DNA of 10,469 bases from an uncultured Johnsonella sp. (GCA_905373785.1 CAJPUK010000073.1:1-10469); one strand, 5' to 3'; counted from the first letter of the stretch, positions 1 through 6,835 are shown. Notes: generated by a model not told the origin, from the letters alone. A program made the numbers and translations.

Positions 1-2
1 AT

Positions 3-965
3 ATATTAGAGCATAGAGCAAAAATCACCGAAGGCAGCAATATAGAAGCCTATATTCTGTATTCGGATAAAGAAAAAATAGAGGCGGTATTTGCTTTGGC
101 AGTAATAGACAGGATGCCGGACACCCTGCAAATAGCCTTTTTAGACTTTAGAGATAAAGAAGAGGTGTTTGGAGAAGTTTATAAATTCGCCAAACTTAAA
201 GCAAGAGAAAAAAACTTACAAAAGCTTTTGCTTGGGCTTAATCTGCATGTAAACTACGGACTTGGGCTGTTGGCAGACTCATTTAAGTCCATGCCGAGTT
301 TTGGAAGTGCTTATAATAAAGAATATTATATAAGGCATATTGAAAAATATATTAAGCCTACGGAGCTGCTTTACAGTTACCGGATAAAAATTTCGGATAT
401 GGATATGAATTTACCCGATAGGTTAAGGGATTATATAGCAAAGAATTTCAGTATAAGGGGGGCGGATTTTAAAAATATAAAAAAAACCGCTGCCTTATAT
501 ACCGAAATTAATAACAAGGCTTTTGTAAATCACAAGTACTATTATACTGCGAGAAAAGAGGAGGATATAGAGTTACTGTCCTCGTTTAAGTATGTTATCA
601 AAGAAGAAAATCTTTTGTTTGTGTATTATCATAAAAAGCCCGTAGGATTTATGCTCTGGTATCCTGACTTTAACCAACTTATAGGAAGCGGTAAAAGGCT
701 TGGGGTATTGCCTATACTTAGTTATAAGCTTGGCTTAAAAAAGATAGATACTGTAAAAATTACAGAATTTGGAGTACTGCCTGAATATAAAAACAGCGGT
801 GCGGTAATCGCCTTACTTGACTATCTTTATAAACTGAGAGGAAGCGAGTATACATATTTGGAGTCCGGCTGGATAATGGAAAGTAATATAGAATCCACCG
901 CAATTACAAAGCGTTTTATGAAAAATAAGTATAAAAGCTATAAAGTATACGAGGAAGTACTATGA
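3..965 (+). CDS. GNAT-family N-acetyltransferase, 5'-partial
   Basis: Probable acyl-CoA-dependent N-acyltransferase of the GNAT superfamily; the substrate is unknown. The frame is open from base 3, so the gene begins left of the window. The TTG at 96 is only an internal codon, because 31 sense codons precede it in a sequence that reads as ordinary protein. About 320 residues are visible. The C-terminal part carries the GNAT-like core: a strand followed by the acetyl-CoA-loop-like stretch FGVLPEYKNSGAV (about 768-806), then a helix, then LESGWIMESN (about 858-887), a pattern seen in long clostridial GNAT proteins. The N-terminal half also looks like a GNAT-like fold, which would make this a two-domain protein, but that is less certain. 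Its stop overlaps the next start (ATGA, 962-965), so it is translationally coupled to the FemAB-like gene and belongs to the radical SAM operon. Confidence 0.72.
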   Translation: MLEHRAKITEGSNIEAYILYSDKEKIEAVFALAVIDRMPDTLQIAFLDFRDKEEVFGEVYKFAKLKAREKNLQKLLLGLNLHVNYGLGLLADSFKSMPSFGSAYNKEYYIRHIEKYIKPTELLYSYRIKISDMDMNLPDRLRDYIAKNFSIRGADFKNIKKTAALYTEINNKAFVNHKYYYTARKEEDIELLSSFKYVIKEENLLFVYYHKKPVGFMLWYPDFNQLIGSGKRLGVLPILSYKLGLKKIDTVKITEFGVLPEYKNSGAVIALLDYLYKLRGSEYTYLESGWIMESNIESTAITKRFMKNKYKSYKVYEEVL

Positions 966-1912
966 AGTCCGGCTTTAAGGTTTATGACAGTGCAAAAAAA
1001 CTTCCTGATACATGGGATGAAATAGCTGCAAAAAAGGTATTTATAAAAAAGGATTTTTTGACTTTTTTAGAAGAGGTAAATTATTGTAATCAAAGCTATC
1101 ATATCAATGAAGAGGAAAGAATCATTATGGTAAATTACAAGCTTAAACTTGACTTACTTACCTTTAGCAGCAGCTTAAAGCTTAATTTTAATATAAGGGT
1201 AGTGGGGATACCGCTATCAATAGCCTGTGAAGGCTTTGTCTGTGCTGAGGGAAAACTTGAGGTTTTAGCTAAGTATTTAAAAACTTTCCCTTTGCTTTTG
1301 ATACTTAATACCGACGGCAGGCTTCCGATAGCAAGGGCGAATACCTTAGGAAGCTATGTGATGGAAATAGATAAAGATTTTGACGGGATTTTTATGAGTT
1401 TAAAAAGCCGTTACAGAAGAAGATTAAGACAGGCACTTGCAAAGTCGGAGTATTTGCAGATAAGTAAGCTGGCAAATGAAAATTTTCAAGAGCAACATTA
1501 CGCCTTATATGAACAGGTATATGAACGCTCCGAGGGAAGACTTGAAAAACTGAAGCCGGAATATTTTTGTAAAATGGATGCACAGATGTATGAAATCAAA
1601 GGAAGTGAGGAAGAGTTACTTGCTTTTTTTCAAATAAAGCAAATAGATAAGGAAATGGTATTTTTATTTTGCGGAGTCGATAAGGAAAGTAATAAAAAGT
1701 ATGATACTTATTTAAATATGCTGATATACATGGTAAGGCTTGCTTATGAAAAGCAGTGTATCAGACTTCATTTGGGACAGACTACCGGATACAGTAAGTC
1801 CAGACTTGGAGCAAAGAAAGAAATAAAATATATGCATTTGGCAAGTAATATTATACCGGATGCAGTGTGTAAAAAGCTTTTGGATATGCTTGGAAATAAG
1901 GAGGATCAATGA
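962..1912 (+). CDS. FemAB/BioF2-like GNAT-fold acyltransferase
   Basis: A 316-aa soluble protein that I place in the GNAT-fold group containing FemAB-type aminoacyltransferases and the BioF2-like Acetyltransf_6 domain. The evidence is the layout: a basic helix LKSRYRRRLRQALAK (residues 147-161), which resembles the conserved basic helix of this group, then a helical segment, then a second GNAT-like half with AFFQIKQIDKEMVFLFCGVD (221-240), a helix, and LHLGQTTGYSKSRLGAKK (269-286). Family members transfer an aminoacyl or acyl group to an amine; the donor and acceptor here are unknown. The ATG at 962 overlaps the previous stop and lies a few bases after GAGGAAG. The stop overlaps the following radical SAM start (1909-1912). 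An alternative reading is the COG3146-like peptidoglycan-associated GNAT group. Confidence 0.62.
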   Translation: MKSGFKVYDSAKKLPDTWDEIAAKKVFIKKDFLTFLEEVNYCNQSYHINEEERIIMVNYKLKLDLLTFSSSLKLNFNIRVVGIPLSIACEGFVCAEGKLEVLAKYLKTFPLLLILNTDGRLPIARANTLGSYVMEIDKDFDGIFMSLKSRYRRRLRQALAKSEYLQISKLANENFQEQHYALYEQVYERSEGRLEKLKPEYFCKMDAQMYEIKGSEEELLAFFQIKQIDKEMVFLFCGVDKESNKKYDTYLNMLIYMVRLAYEKQCIRLHLGQTTGYSKSRLGAKKEIKYMHLASNIIPDAVCKKLLDMLGNKEDQ

Positions 1913-3309
1913 GAGTATTGCTTGTAAGACCTTGGGTCAATAAAAAGATAACTACGGTGAAGAACTTTCTCTTCGGTGAGCCGCTTGGAGTTGAGTGTGT
2001 AGCCACAATATTAAAAGAACAGGGACATAAGGTGCTGCTTGCCGATTTTATGGCAGAGCCTAACGGAAGGTTGGGAGCTTATATAAATAAGTTCAGACCT
2101 AAGGTTATAGGGATAACTTCCCAATGTACAGATGTGGAAAATGTTGTGAAAATTGCAAAAATTGCAAAAAAATACGATAAGGACATCAAGGTCATAGTTG
2201 GGGGCGTACAGGCTATGGTATATCCCAATTCTTTTTTCAGCAAGTATGTAGATCATGTATTCAAGTCCACTACAAGGGCTAATTACAAAGAGTTGATGGA
2301 ACTGATAGCCTCAGGAAAAAAGCAGGAAAAGGCAATAGTCGGAATTTTTTCCAAAGAACTTAATTTCGAGAATGCTGTAGAGGGCTGTTACAATGAATAT
2401 GTAAGACCGGATACAAAATGCAGTAAGCGTTACAGGCATTTATACAAATATGTCGGTTTTCAGCCCTGTGCAGTGGTTCAGACATCTTTCGGTTGCAGAA
2501 ACAGATGTAACTTTTGCGTGCGTTGGAAGCTTGAAGGTCCTACTTTAAGAGAGGTTGATATAGAGCAGATAGTACAGCAGCTTGAGGAACTTAAAGAGCC
2601 TTATGTAATGATTTGCGACAATGATTTTTTGATAAACAAAAAAAGGCTCGAAAAATTCTGTGAGCTTTTGGAAGAAAGAAAGGTTAAAAAGAAGTACATA
2701 TGCTACGGCTCGGTAAACTCCATACTTGAAAAAAAAGATTTATTTAAAAGGCTTTTCAAAAACGGATTGATTGCGGTAATAGTAGGTTATGAAAGCTTTG
2801 ATGATAGGCAGCTTAAAGAATATAATAAAGCGGCTACCACAGATGAGAACTTAAAAGCCACAAGAATACTGCAAAGAAATAAAATAGCCTGCTGGGGTTC
2901 TTTTATCCTGCATCCGGACTGGGATAAGAATGATTTTAAGAAACTTCTTAAGTATAAGAATCTTTTAAGACCCGAACTTATGACATTTTCACCGCTTAAT
3001 CCCCATCCGCTCACCCCTCTTTTTGAGGAGTACAGAGACAGACTTTTATATTATGAAACCGACTATGAAAAATGGAATTTCGGAGATGTGCTTATTATGC
3101 CCTCCAAGATGAGCCTAAATGAATATTATCTTGAGGTGCTTAAGTTTACATTTGCGGTAAATATGAGTTGGTACTCTTTTCTTTATACGCTTAGAGCATT
3201 TCCTATTAAGAACACACTTAGGATGACCTTCGGATTTAATACCTTACTAAGTGTGTATATAAAGAACTTTTTTAGAACTTATATGAGCAGTAAAAGGAGA
3301 ATTGCATGA
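1909..3309 (+). CDS. B12-binding-domain radical SAM protein (paralog 1)
   Basis: A 466-aa radical SAM enzyme. Residues 1-130 form a Rossmann-like cobalamin-binding-type domain that opens with MRVLLVRP and contains VIVGGVQAM (95-103). The radical SAM core follows, with the cluster motif C196-x3-C200-x2-C203 (CRNRCNFC) that binds the 4Fe-4S cluster cleaving S-adenosylmethionine. Later core strands include VIVGYESFDD (290-299) and FSPLNPHPLTPLFEEY (360-375). The remaining ~90 residues are basic and aromatic-rich. Enzymes of this architecture methylate unactivated carbon or catalyse ring and rearrangement chemistry; the reaction here cannot be named. No DxHxxG motif is visible, so cobalamin, if bound, would lack the lower histidine ligand, as in other class B enzymes. 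A strong AGGAGG precedes the start, and the gene overlaps both neighbours by four bases. Confidence 0.9.
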   Translation: MRVLLVRPWVNKKITTVKNFLFGEPLGVECVATILKEQGHKVLLADFMAEPNGRLGAYINKFRPKVIGITSQCTDVENVVKIAKIAKKYDKDIKVIVGGVQAMVYPNSFFSKYVDHVFKSTTRANYKELMELIASGKKQEKAIVGIFSKELNFENAVEGCYNEYVRPDTKCSKRYRHLYKYVGFQPCAVVQTSFGCRNRCNFCVRWKLEGPTLREVDIEQIVQQLEELKEPYVMICDNDFLINKKRLEKFCELLEERKVKKKYICYGSVNSILEKKDLFKRLFKNGLIAVIVGYESFDDRQLKEYNKAATTDENLKATRILQRNKIACWGSFILHPDWDKNDFKKLLKYKNLLRPELMTFSPLNPHPLTPLFEEYRDRLLYYETDYEKWNFGDVLIMPSKMSLNEYYLEVLKFTFAVNMSWYSFLYTLRAFPIKNTLRMTFGFNTLLSVYIKNFFRTYMSSKRRIA

Positions 3310-4703
3310 AAGTTTTGTTGGTAAGACCGGGAGCACCCAATACTTTAAGCTTTACCAATATTTTGGATTCCGAGCCCTTAGAGCTGGAGTACCTACATAC
3401 GGGACTTAAGGCAGCCGGCTATGAGGATATGATATACGATTACATTTGCCAAAATAAGCCCTTTAGAGCGGTATTAAAAGACTATGATCCTAATGTGGTG
3501 GCAATAACGGGTTATATAACACAGGAAAATATGATGAAGAAATTTTGTATGCAGGCAAAAAAGTATAATCCGGATATAACTACCATAGTCGGAGGAGTTC
3601 ATGCACAGATCAATACTAAGGTTTTTTATACTGAATTTATAGATTATATAGCAAAAAGCGAGTCAGTTGATGCCTTTGTCGAAATTGTTACCTATACAGG
3701 TCTTAAAAAGAATATTATTAATGCAAATGATATCGTAAATAAGAATTTAATTAAGGAACTTACAAGTATAAACGGTATGTGTTATAAACTTGAGGACGGC
3801 ACATGGCAGTCTAATCCCATGATACCTATAGATATCAACAGTCTCCCTATACCCGACAGGACTTTCTTTTATGAGAACAGAAAGCATTTCAGATATCTTG
3901 ATTTGACACAAGCTGCCAATATAAAGACATCTTTCAGTTGTCCCTATAATTGTAAGTTTTGCTATTGTACCTTACTTAATCACGGAAAATACAGGGAAAG
4001 AGACTTAAAGCTCGTTATAGAAGAGCTTAAGAATATAGATGCTGAGAATATCACCATATCGGATGATGATTTTTTGGTAAATGAGAAAAGATTAAGGGAG
4101 TTTGTCAGGCTCGTAAGGGAGAATAATATAAAAAAGAACTATGTGTGTTATGCGAGGGCTGACTTTGTAGCAAGTCACCCCGATATTGTAAAGGAACTTG
4201 CAGACATAGGATTTAAGTACTTTTTGGTAGGGCTTGAGGCTATAAGTGATGAGGAACTTAATGATTACAATAAGGGAACGAGTAAAGAACATAATGTAAA
4301 GGCGATAGAGGTAATTAACTCCACATCCGCACAGTGCATAGGTCTTATGATAGTAGGGCTTTCAGCCACTAAAAAAGATTTTGATGACCTGTATGATTGG
4401 ATAGTAAAGCACAAGCTTATTCATGTAACTATTTCCATCTTTACCCCCATACCCGGAACGCCTTTGTACGAAGAATATAAGGATAAGCTGATTACCAAAA
4501 AAATAGAACATTGGGATTTTTTGCATTTGGTAGTGGAGCCGGAGAATATAAGCAGACATAAGTTTTACCTATATTATAGGAGGCTTATCTTAAAGCTTTA
4601 TAAGAGGGCAAGAAAGGCAGGAATGTATGAGTATCTTGACTTGGGGCATTATAAGAGGATGCTGTCTAAATTTTTGCTTAGGAAGGCATATTTGGACAGG
4701 TAG
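3306..4703 (+). CDS. B12-binding-domain radical SAM protein (paralog 2)
   Basis: A 465-aa radical SAM enzyme with the same architecture as its upstream neighbour: an N-terminal cobalamin-binding-type domain starting MKVLLVRP with TTIVGGVHAQ (92-101), a linker ending in the common LPIPDR (180-185), and a radical SAM core with C212-x3-C216-x2-C219 (CPYNCKFC). Core landmarks are ERDLKLVIEEL (231-241), FLVGLEAISDEEL (306-318) and FTPIPGTPLYEEY (379-391). It keeps the canonical GGxHA of the family, where paralog 1 has GGVQA. Near-identical length, matching landmarks and tandem order indicate duplication followed by long divergence. The start overlaps the previous stop (3306-3309) after AAAGGAGA. 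It is the last gene of the coupled block; I see no terminator hairpin after it. The substrate is unknown. Confidence 0.92.
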   Translation: MKVLLVRPGAPNTLSFTNILDSEPLELEYLHTGLKAAGYEDMIYDYICQNKPFRAVLKDYDPNVVAITGYITQENMMKKFCMQAKKYNPDITTIVGGVHAQINTKVFYTEFIDYIAKSESVDAFVEIVTYTGLKKNIINANDIVNKNLIKELTSINGMCYKLEDGTWQSNPMIPIDINSLPIPDRTFFYENRKHFRYLDLTQAANIKTSFSCPYNCKFCYCTLLNHGKYRERDLKLVIEELKNIDAENITISDDDFLVNEKRLREFVRLVRENNIKKNYVCYARADFVASHPDIVKELADIGFKYFLVGLEAISDEELNDYNKGTSKEHNVKAIEVINSTSAQCIGLMIVGLSATKKDFDDLYDWIVKHKLIHVTISIFTPIPGTPLYEEYKDKLITKKIEHWDFLHLVVEPENISRHKFYLYYRRLILKLYKRARKAGMYEYLDLGHYKRMLSKFLLRKAYLDR

Positions 4704-4874
4704 AAAGAGAGTGAGAATCTAAGAGGGAAAATAATACTTATACTTATGTTTAGGTGCGTATTAGCATCAGATGTTTGGATTTTATAGAGCAGTTTGTAAA
4801 ACATGATGATAGAAAAGACGAAATATTAAAGGAACCGGAGGAAGCTATTAAAAAATTAAAAGAGTAGGATTGTT
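4704..4874. other. Spacer with a weak 37-codon reading frame
   Basis: The bases after the second radical SAM gene hold no clear terminator or RNA. On the + strand, 4754-4867 can be read from a GTG as a 37-aa charged, helical peptide (LDFIEQFVKHDDRKD in the middle, ending KKLKE). The composition is protein-like, but no good ribosome binding site precedes the GTG and a stop lies immediately upstream (4751-4753). It could be the tail of a decayed gene or chance. I do not recognise it. Confidence 0.3.
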
Positions 4875-5030
4875 GTGGTCAAACATAGTGATATATATGT
4901 TAATGAGAAAGTTGTTCCATATAAGATGATTATAGAATGGAGATACAAGGTTATAAATAAGAAACTATATAAAAGACAATACAACAGAACTACAAATAAA
5001 TGGATAGGTGAATGGGTTTTGGTGGAATAA
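4875..5030 (+). CDS. Small hypothetical protein, 51 aa
   Basis: A short + strand frame from GTG 4875 to TAA 5028-5030. The product is basic and aromatic-rich (EWRYKVINKKLYKRQYNR, then NKWIGEWVLVE at the C-terminus), which reads like a small beta-rich domain. An AGGA lies about five bases before the GTG. It ends 18 bases before the dehydrogenase start on the same strand, so it would share that transcript. Upstream of the GTG the frame stays open for a few codons (att, gtt), so the exact start is uncertain. There are no signal peptide, cysteines or membrane segments. I do not recognise the family. It is too short for usual ORF cut-offs and could be a remnant. Confidence 0.45.
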   Translation: MVKHSDIYVNEKVVPYKMIIEWRYKVINKKLYKRQYNRTTNKWIGEWVLVE

Positions 5031-5048
5031 TATAAAAGTAGGGATTAT

Positions 5049-5924
5049 ATGCGATTATTAATTTACGGTGCCGGAGTAATAGGCTCATTGTACGCCGTGC
5101 TCTTAAAAAAAGCGGGTTTTGATGTAAGTATCTATGCCAGAGGTAGACGCTTGGCTATGCTTAAGTCAAGGGGCTTGCTTTATTATGAAAATAACAAGTT
5201 AAGGAAATCTAAGGTAAAGGTACTAAAGGAGCTTAAGCGAGATGACAAGTATGATTTTATCTTTTTAACAGTTCGTGAAAATCAATTATATGCCGCCTTG
5301 GAGGAATTAAAATATAACAACAGCGATATTGTTACCATGGTCAATTCCATTGATGATTATAGAAATTGGGAGGATATTTGCGGTAAAGGAAGGATTATTC
5401 CGGCATTTCCCGGAGCAGGAGGAAGTATTAGGAATGATATTTTAGATGCAGCATTAACTCCGAGTTTTGTTCAGCCTACTACTTTTGGAAAGATAAGCAG
5501 GGAAAAAACTGTAAGAATAAATAAATTGGCAGGGATTTTTAAAAAAGCAAAAATTCCGTACAAAATAGTAGACGATATGCATCTGTGGCAAATATGTCAC
5601 TTGGCTATGGTCGTGCCTATTGCAGATGCTTATTATGAGGCAAAGTATCCCAAAAGGGCAGGTTATGAACATAAGCTTATGCTTAAAACTGCAAAACGAT
5701 TAAAACGAAATTTTAATTTTATAAAGCTTTGGCATGGGAGAGTATTGCCAAGAAAGTTTAATATATTTTTATATGCACCGACTTGGCTTCTCGCAACAGT
5801 GATAGCATTTATATTCAGAAGTTCTTTTGCTTATAAGTTTATGTACCAACACTCTATGAAGGCAAAAGATGAAATGAACAATTTACATAAGCAGTTATAT
5901 GCATATATGAAAAGTAAGTTGTAA
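5049..5924 (+). CDS. Ketopantoate-reductase-like (ApbA/PanE family) dehydrogenase, divergent
   Basis: A 291-aa cytosolic NAD(P)H-dependent 2-hydroxyacid dehydrogenase fold. The N-terminal Rossmann domain has the dinucleotide motif GAGVIG (7-12), IYARG (28-32) and FIFLTVRENQL (70-80); an Asn is present at 99 in the usual coenzyme/substrate loop (MVNSID). The helical C-terminal domain starts around 175. In E. coli PanE the catalytic lysine and a substrate asparagine lie just after a tryptophan (RKLAVN). Here the equivalent stretch after W180 is QICHLA, so both residues appear replaced. This argues against a normal pantothenate role and for a different substrate or a non-catalytic function. Residues 239-258 are hydrophobic. 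An AGTAGGG sequence sits five bases before the ATG. The 3' end of the gene is repeated in decayed form downstream. The family call is firm; the function is not. Confidence 0.8.
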   Translation: MRLLIYGAGVIGSLYAVLLKKAGFDVSIYARGRRLAMLKSRGLLYYENNKLRKSKVKVLKELKRDDKYDFIFLTVRENQLYAALEELKYNNSDIVTMVNSIDDYRNWEDICGKGRIIPAFPGAGGSIRNDILDAALTPSFVQPTTFGKISREKTVRINKLAGIFKKAKIPYKIVDDMHLWQICHLAMVVPIADAYYEAKYPKRAGYEHKLMLKTAKRLKRNFNFIKLWHGRVLPRKFNIFLYAPTWLLATVIAFIFRSSFAYKFMYQHSMKAKDEMNNLHKQLYAYMKSKL

Positions 5925-5985
5925 GCAGATAGATGCAGTTAAAAGAAATTTCTATGTAGCGAAACGGTATAAATAAAGATGAAAT
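5880..5985 (+). repeat. Diverged tandem repeat, unit 1 (3' end of the dehydrogenase gene plus trailer)
   Basis: Unit 1 covers the last ~14 codons of the dehydrogenase gene, its stop and ~60 bases beyond. It matches unit 2 at a constant offset of 108-109 bases: CAGTTATATGCATATATGAA against CAGTTATACGCATATATAAA, GTAAGTTGTAA against ATAAGTTATAA, and TAAAAGAAATTTC against TGAAAGAAACTTC. The repeat was found by eye, so the exact borders are approximate. Confidence 0.7.
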
Positions 5986-5988
5986 AAA

Positions 5989-6105
5989 AATTTATACAGG
6001 CAGTTATACGCATATATAAAAATAAGTTATAATTATATAAATGTAATTGAAAGAAACTTCCACTCACTAAAGTGATATAATGGGTCTTAATAAATAGTGA
6101 TGAAG
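5989..6105 (+). repeat. Diverged tandem repeat, unit 2 (decayed copy)
   Basis: This is the second copy of the unit at 5880-5985. Read in the dehydrogenase frame it would still give a similar peptide end (QLYAY then a short tail and TAA), but a one-base deletion and substitutions show it no longer codes. The TATAAA of unit 1 (5968-5973) lines up with the TATAAT of unit 2 (6076-6081), so the duplicated trailer supplies the promoter of the next gene. Confidence 0.68.
6073..6081 (+). promoter_or_regulatory. Extended -10 promoter for the 128-aa gene
   Basis: The sequence TGATATAAT is a perfect TGn extended -10 hexamer placed ~36 bases upstream of the chosen ATG at 6118. No good -35 sits at 17 bases; TTGAAA at 6047-6052 is 23 bases away, too far for normal spacing. 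A 5-bp dyad TCACT-AA-AGTGA (6064-6075) abuts the -10 box and could be an operator. The regulator is unknown. Confidence 0.45.
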
Positions 6106-6117
6106 AGGGAGATTAAG

Positions 6118-6504
6118 ATGTTATTATTAGGTGTGAGAAAAGAAAACGGATGGCTTTTATCAACTTTCAAATTAACTTATGGCGTAGGCTGGAGGGAAAT
6201 ATGTAATGCAGTCAGTGCTACATATGATTATTATGATAAGGTAGAGGTTTTAGTTGATGATAAGAGGGTAAATATTTCCTCAAAAGACGAGATATTACAG
6301 CTCGAAGAAGCAGGAAGTATTATAATCAGAGGTTTATCTAAAATCGTAGAAGTTCCGCTTATGCTTACATTTTTTAATCAACTTCAAAAAGTAAATGTAG
6401 CGGTTGCCTGTGCTACAGATGAGTTTTTAGAGGCAGATTACCAAAAATTCAATATGTCGATAGGGCAGTATATGGATAGCGTGGAACTTGCGATGTATCA
6501 TTAA
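6118..6504 (+). CDS. Hypothetical protein, 128 aa
   Basis: I do not recognise this protein. I choose the ATG at 6118 because AGAGGGAG lies seven bases before it; the upstream in-frame GTG 6097 and ATG 6100 lack a ribosome binding site, and the GAAGAGGGAG purine block would then be coding. The product has 128 residues, starts MLLLGVRKENGWLLSTF, has an alternating strand pattern (KVEVLVDDKRVNIS, then SIIIRGL) and a helical C-terminal third rich in acidic residues. It has no signal peptide, no clear membrane helix and only two cysteines. It is a soluble alpha/beta protein by appearance. The gene has its own promoter and is followed directly by remnants of other genes, so it looks like a stand-alone accessory gene. 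An immunity-type or small regulatory role is conceivable but unsupported. Confidence 0.7.
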   Translation: MLLLGVRKENGWLLSTFKLTYGVGWREICNAVSATYDYYDKVEVLVDDKRVNISSKDEILQLEEAGSIIIRGLSKIVEVPLMLTFFNQLQKVNVAVACATDEFLEADYQKFNMSIGQYMDSVELAMYH

Positions 6505-6543
6505 GTTTTTCATAGCAAGATGGATATATGCATAATATTGTGA

Positions 6544-6705
6544 ATGAAAAGAAGAGCTGCAATTAGTCAGACGCTGTCTGACCAATTACAAAATTTGCCT
6601 GTTATAGAAAGTGGAAGAAAATTTTTTCTTAGTTGGTCGCATTACTTGTAGCTTATAAGAATTGAAAACCAAGAAGAAAGACATTTTTATAAAATTGAAA
6701 TAATG
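6544..6705 (+). pseudogene. Remnant of a DUF1016/YhcG-type PDDEXK nuclease gene
   Basis: On the + strand the frame from ATG 6544 reads KRRAAISQTLSDQLQNLP, then FFLSWSHYL, then a TAG stop at 6649-6651. It continues in the same frame as LIRIENQEERHFYKIE. The pattern LSWSHYxxLxRIxxxxxRxFYxIE is the hallmark of DUF1016 N-terminal regions, found in YhcG-like PDDEXK proteins that often sit with restriction-modification or other defence genes. Everything upstream (a TGA stands directly before the ATG) and the rest of the domain and nuclease are missing. Homology ends where the IS605-type palindrome begins. The gene is therefore broken by a nonsense codon and cut off at both ends, and I expect no function. 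Recognition is from memory of the motif. Confidence 0.68.
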
Positions 6706-6715
6706 CTACCGCAAT

Positions 6716-6737
6716 CCCACCGGCTTTAGACGGTGGG
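6716..6737. repeat. Left subterminal hairpin of the IS605-type element
   Basis: A perfect 7-bp stem CCCACCG/CGGTGGG around the loop GCTTTAGA. It is enclosed by a second, outer stem, ATGCTACC (6703-6710) with GGTAGTAT (6742-6749), which has seven Watson-Crick pairs and one G-T pair. The whole imperfect palindrome spans 6703-6749. Confidence 0.75.
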
Positions 6738-6751
6738 TTAAGGTAGTATAA

Positions 6752-6835
6752 GAAAAAACAATAGGGCAGGGACTGCCCGAATTAACGCCTGTGGAGATAG
6801 TAGGTTGCGAGGTCAGCGAAGCAGGAAGCCCATAG
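6752..6835 (+). pseudogene. C-terminal remnant of tnpB (IS605 OrfB family)
   Basis: The frame ending TAG at 6833-6835 reads GQGLPELTPVEIVG, then CEVSEAGSP and the stop. The LPELTPVE...EAGSP ending is characteristic of IS605-family OrfB/TnpB proteins. A stop at 6749-6751 closes the frame upstream, so at most 27 codons survive and none of the RuvC-like nuclease remains. In intact elements this 3' end overlaps the start of the right-end omega RNA, so the bases may have been kept as RNA or end sequence and not for coding. Confidence 0.7.

Noticed and set aside
96..98. TTG at 96 as the start of the first gene
   Set aside because: The frame is open for 31 further codons to the window edge, and there is no ribosome binding site before the TTG. 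The gene is 5'-partial.
4704..4740. Terminator after the radical SAM block
   Set aside because: I found no GC-rich stem followed by a T-run here or after 5924, 6504 or 7158 (reading -).
4870..4897. Promoter TTGTTG-16-TATATA with TGA extension for the dehydrogenase
   Set aside because: The match is weak in AT-rich sequence and overlaps the 51-aa reading frame. It is not strong enough to list as a feature.
6097..6102. GTG 6097 or ATG 6100 as the start of the 128-aa gene
   Set aside because: No ribosome binding site precedes them, while AGAGGGAG is correctly placed before the ATG at 6118.
6561..6587. Near-perfect 12-bp inverted repeat (GTCAGAC-GCT-GTCTGAC core) that could be an operator or terminator
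   Set aside because: It lies inside the DUF1016 remnant, where it encodes the ISQTLSDQL stretch. No T-run follows on either strand and no promoter adjoins, so it is probably incidental.
6716..6737. Left hairpin as a rho-independent terminator
   Set aside because: It is followed by TTAAGGTAG and not by a T-run on +, and on - the downstream bases are ATTGCGG. It pairs with a matching hairpin at the other end of the element.
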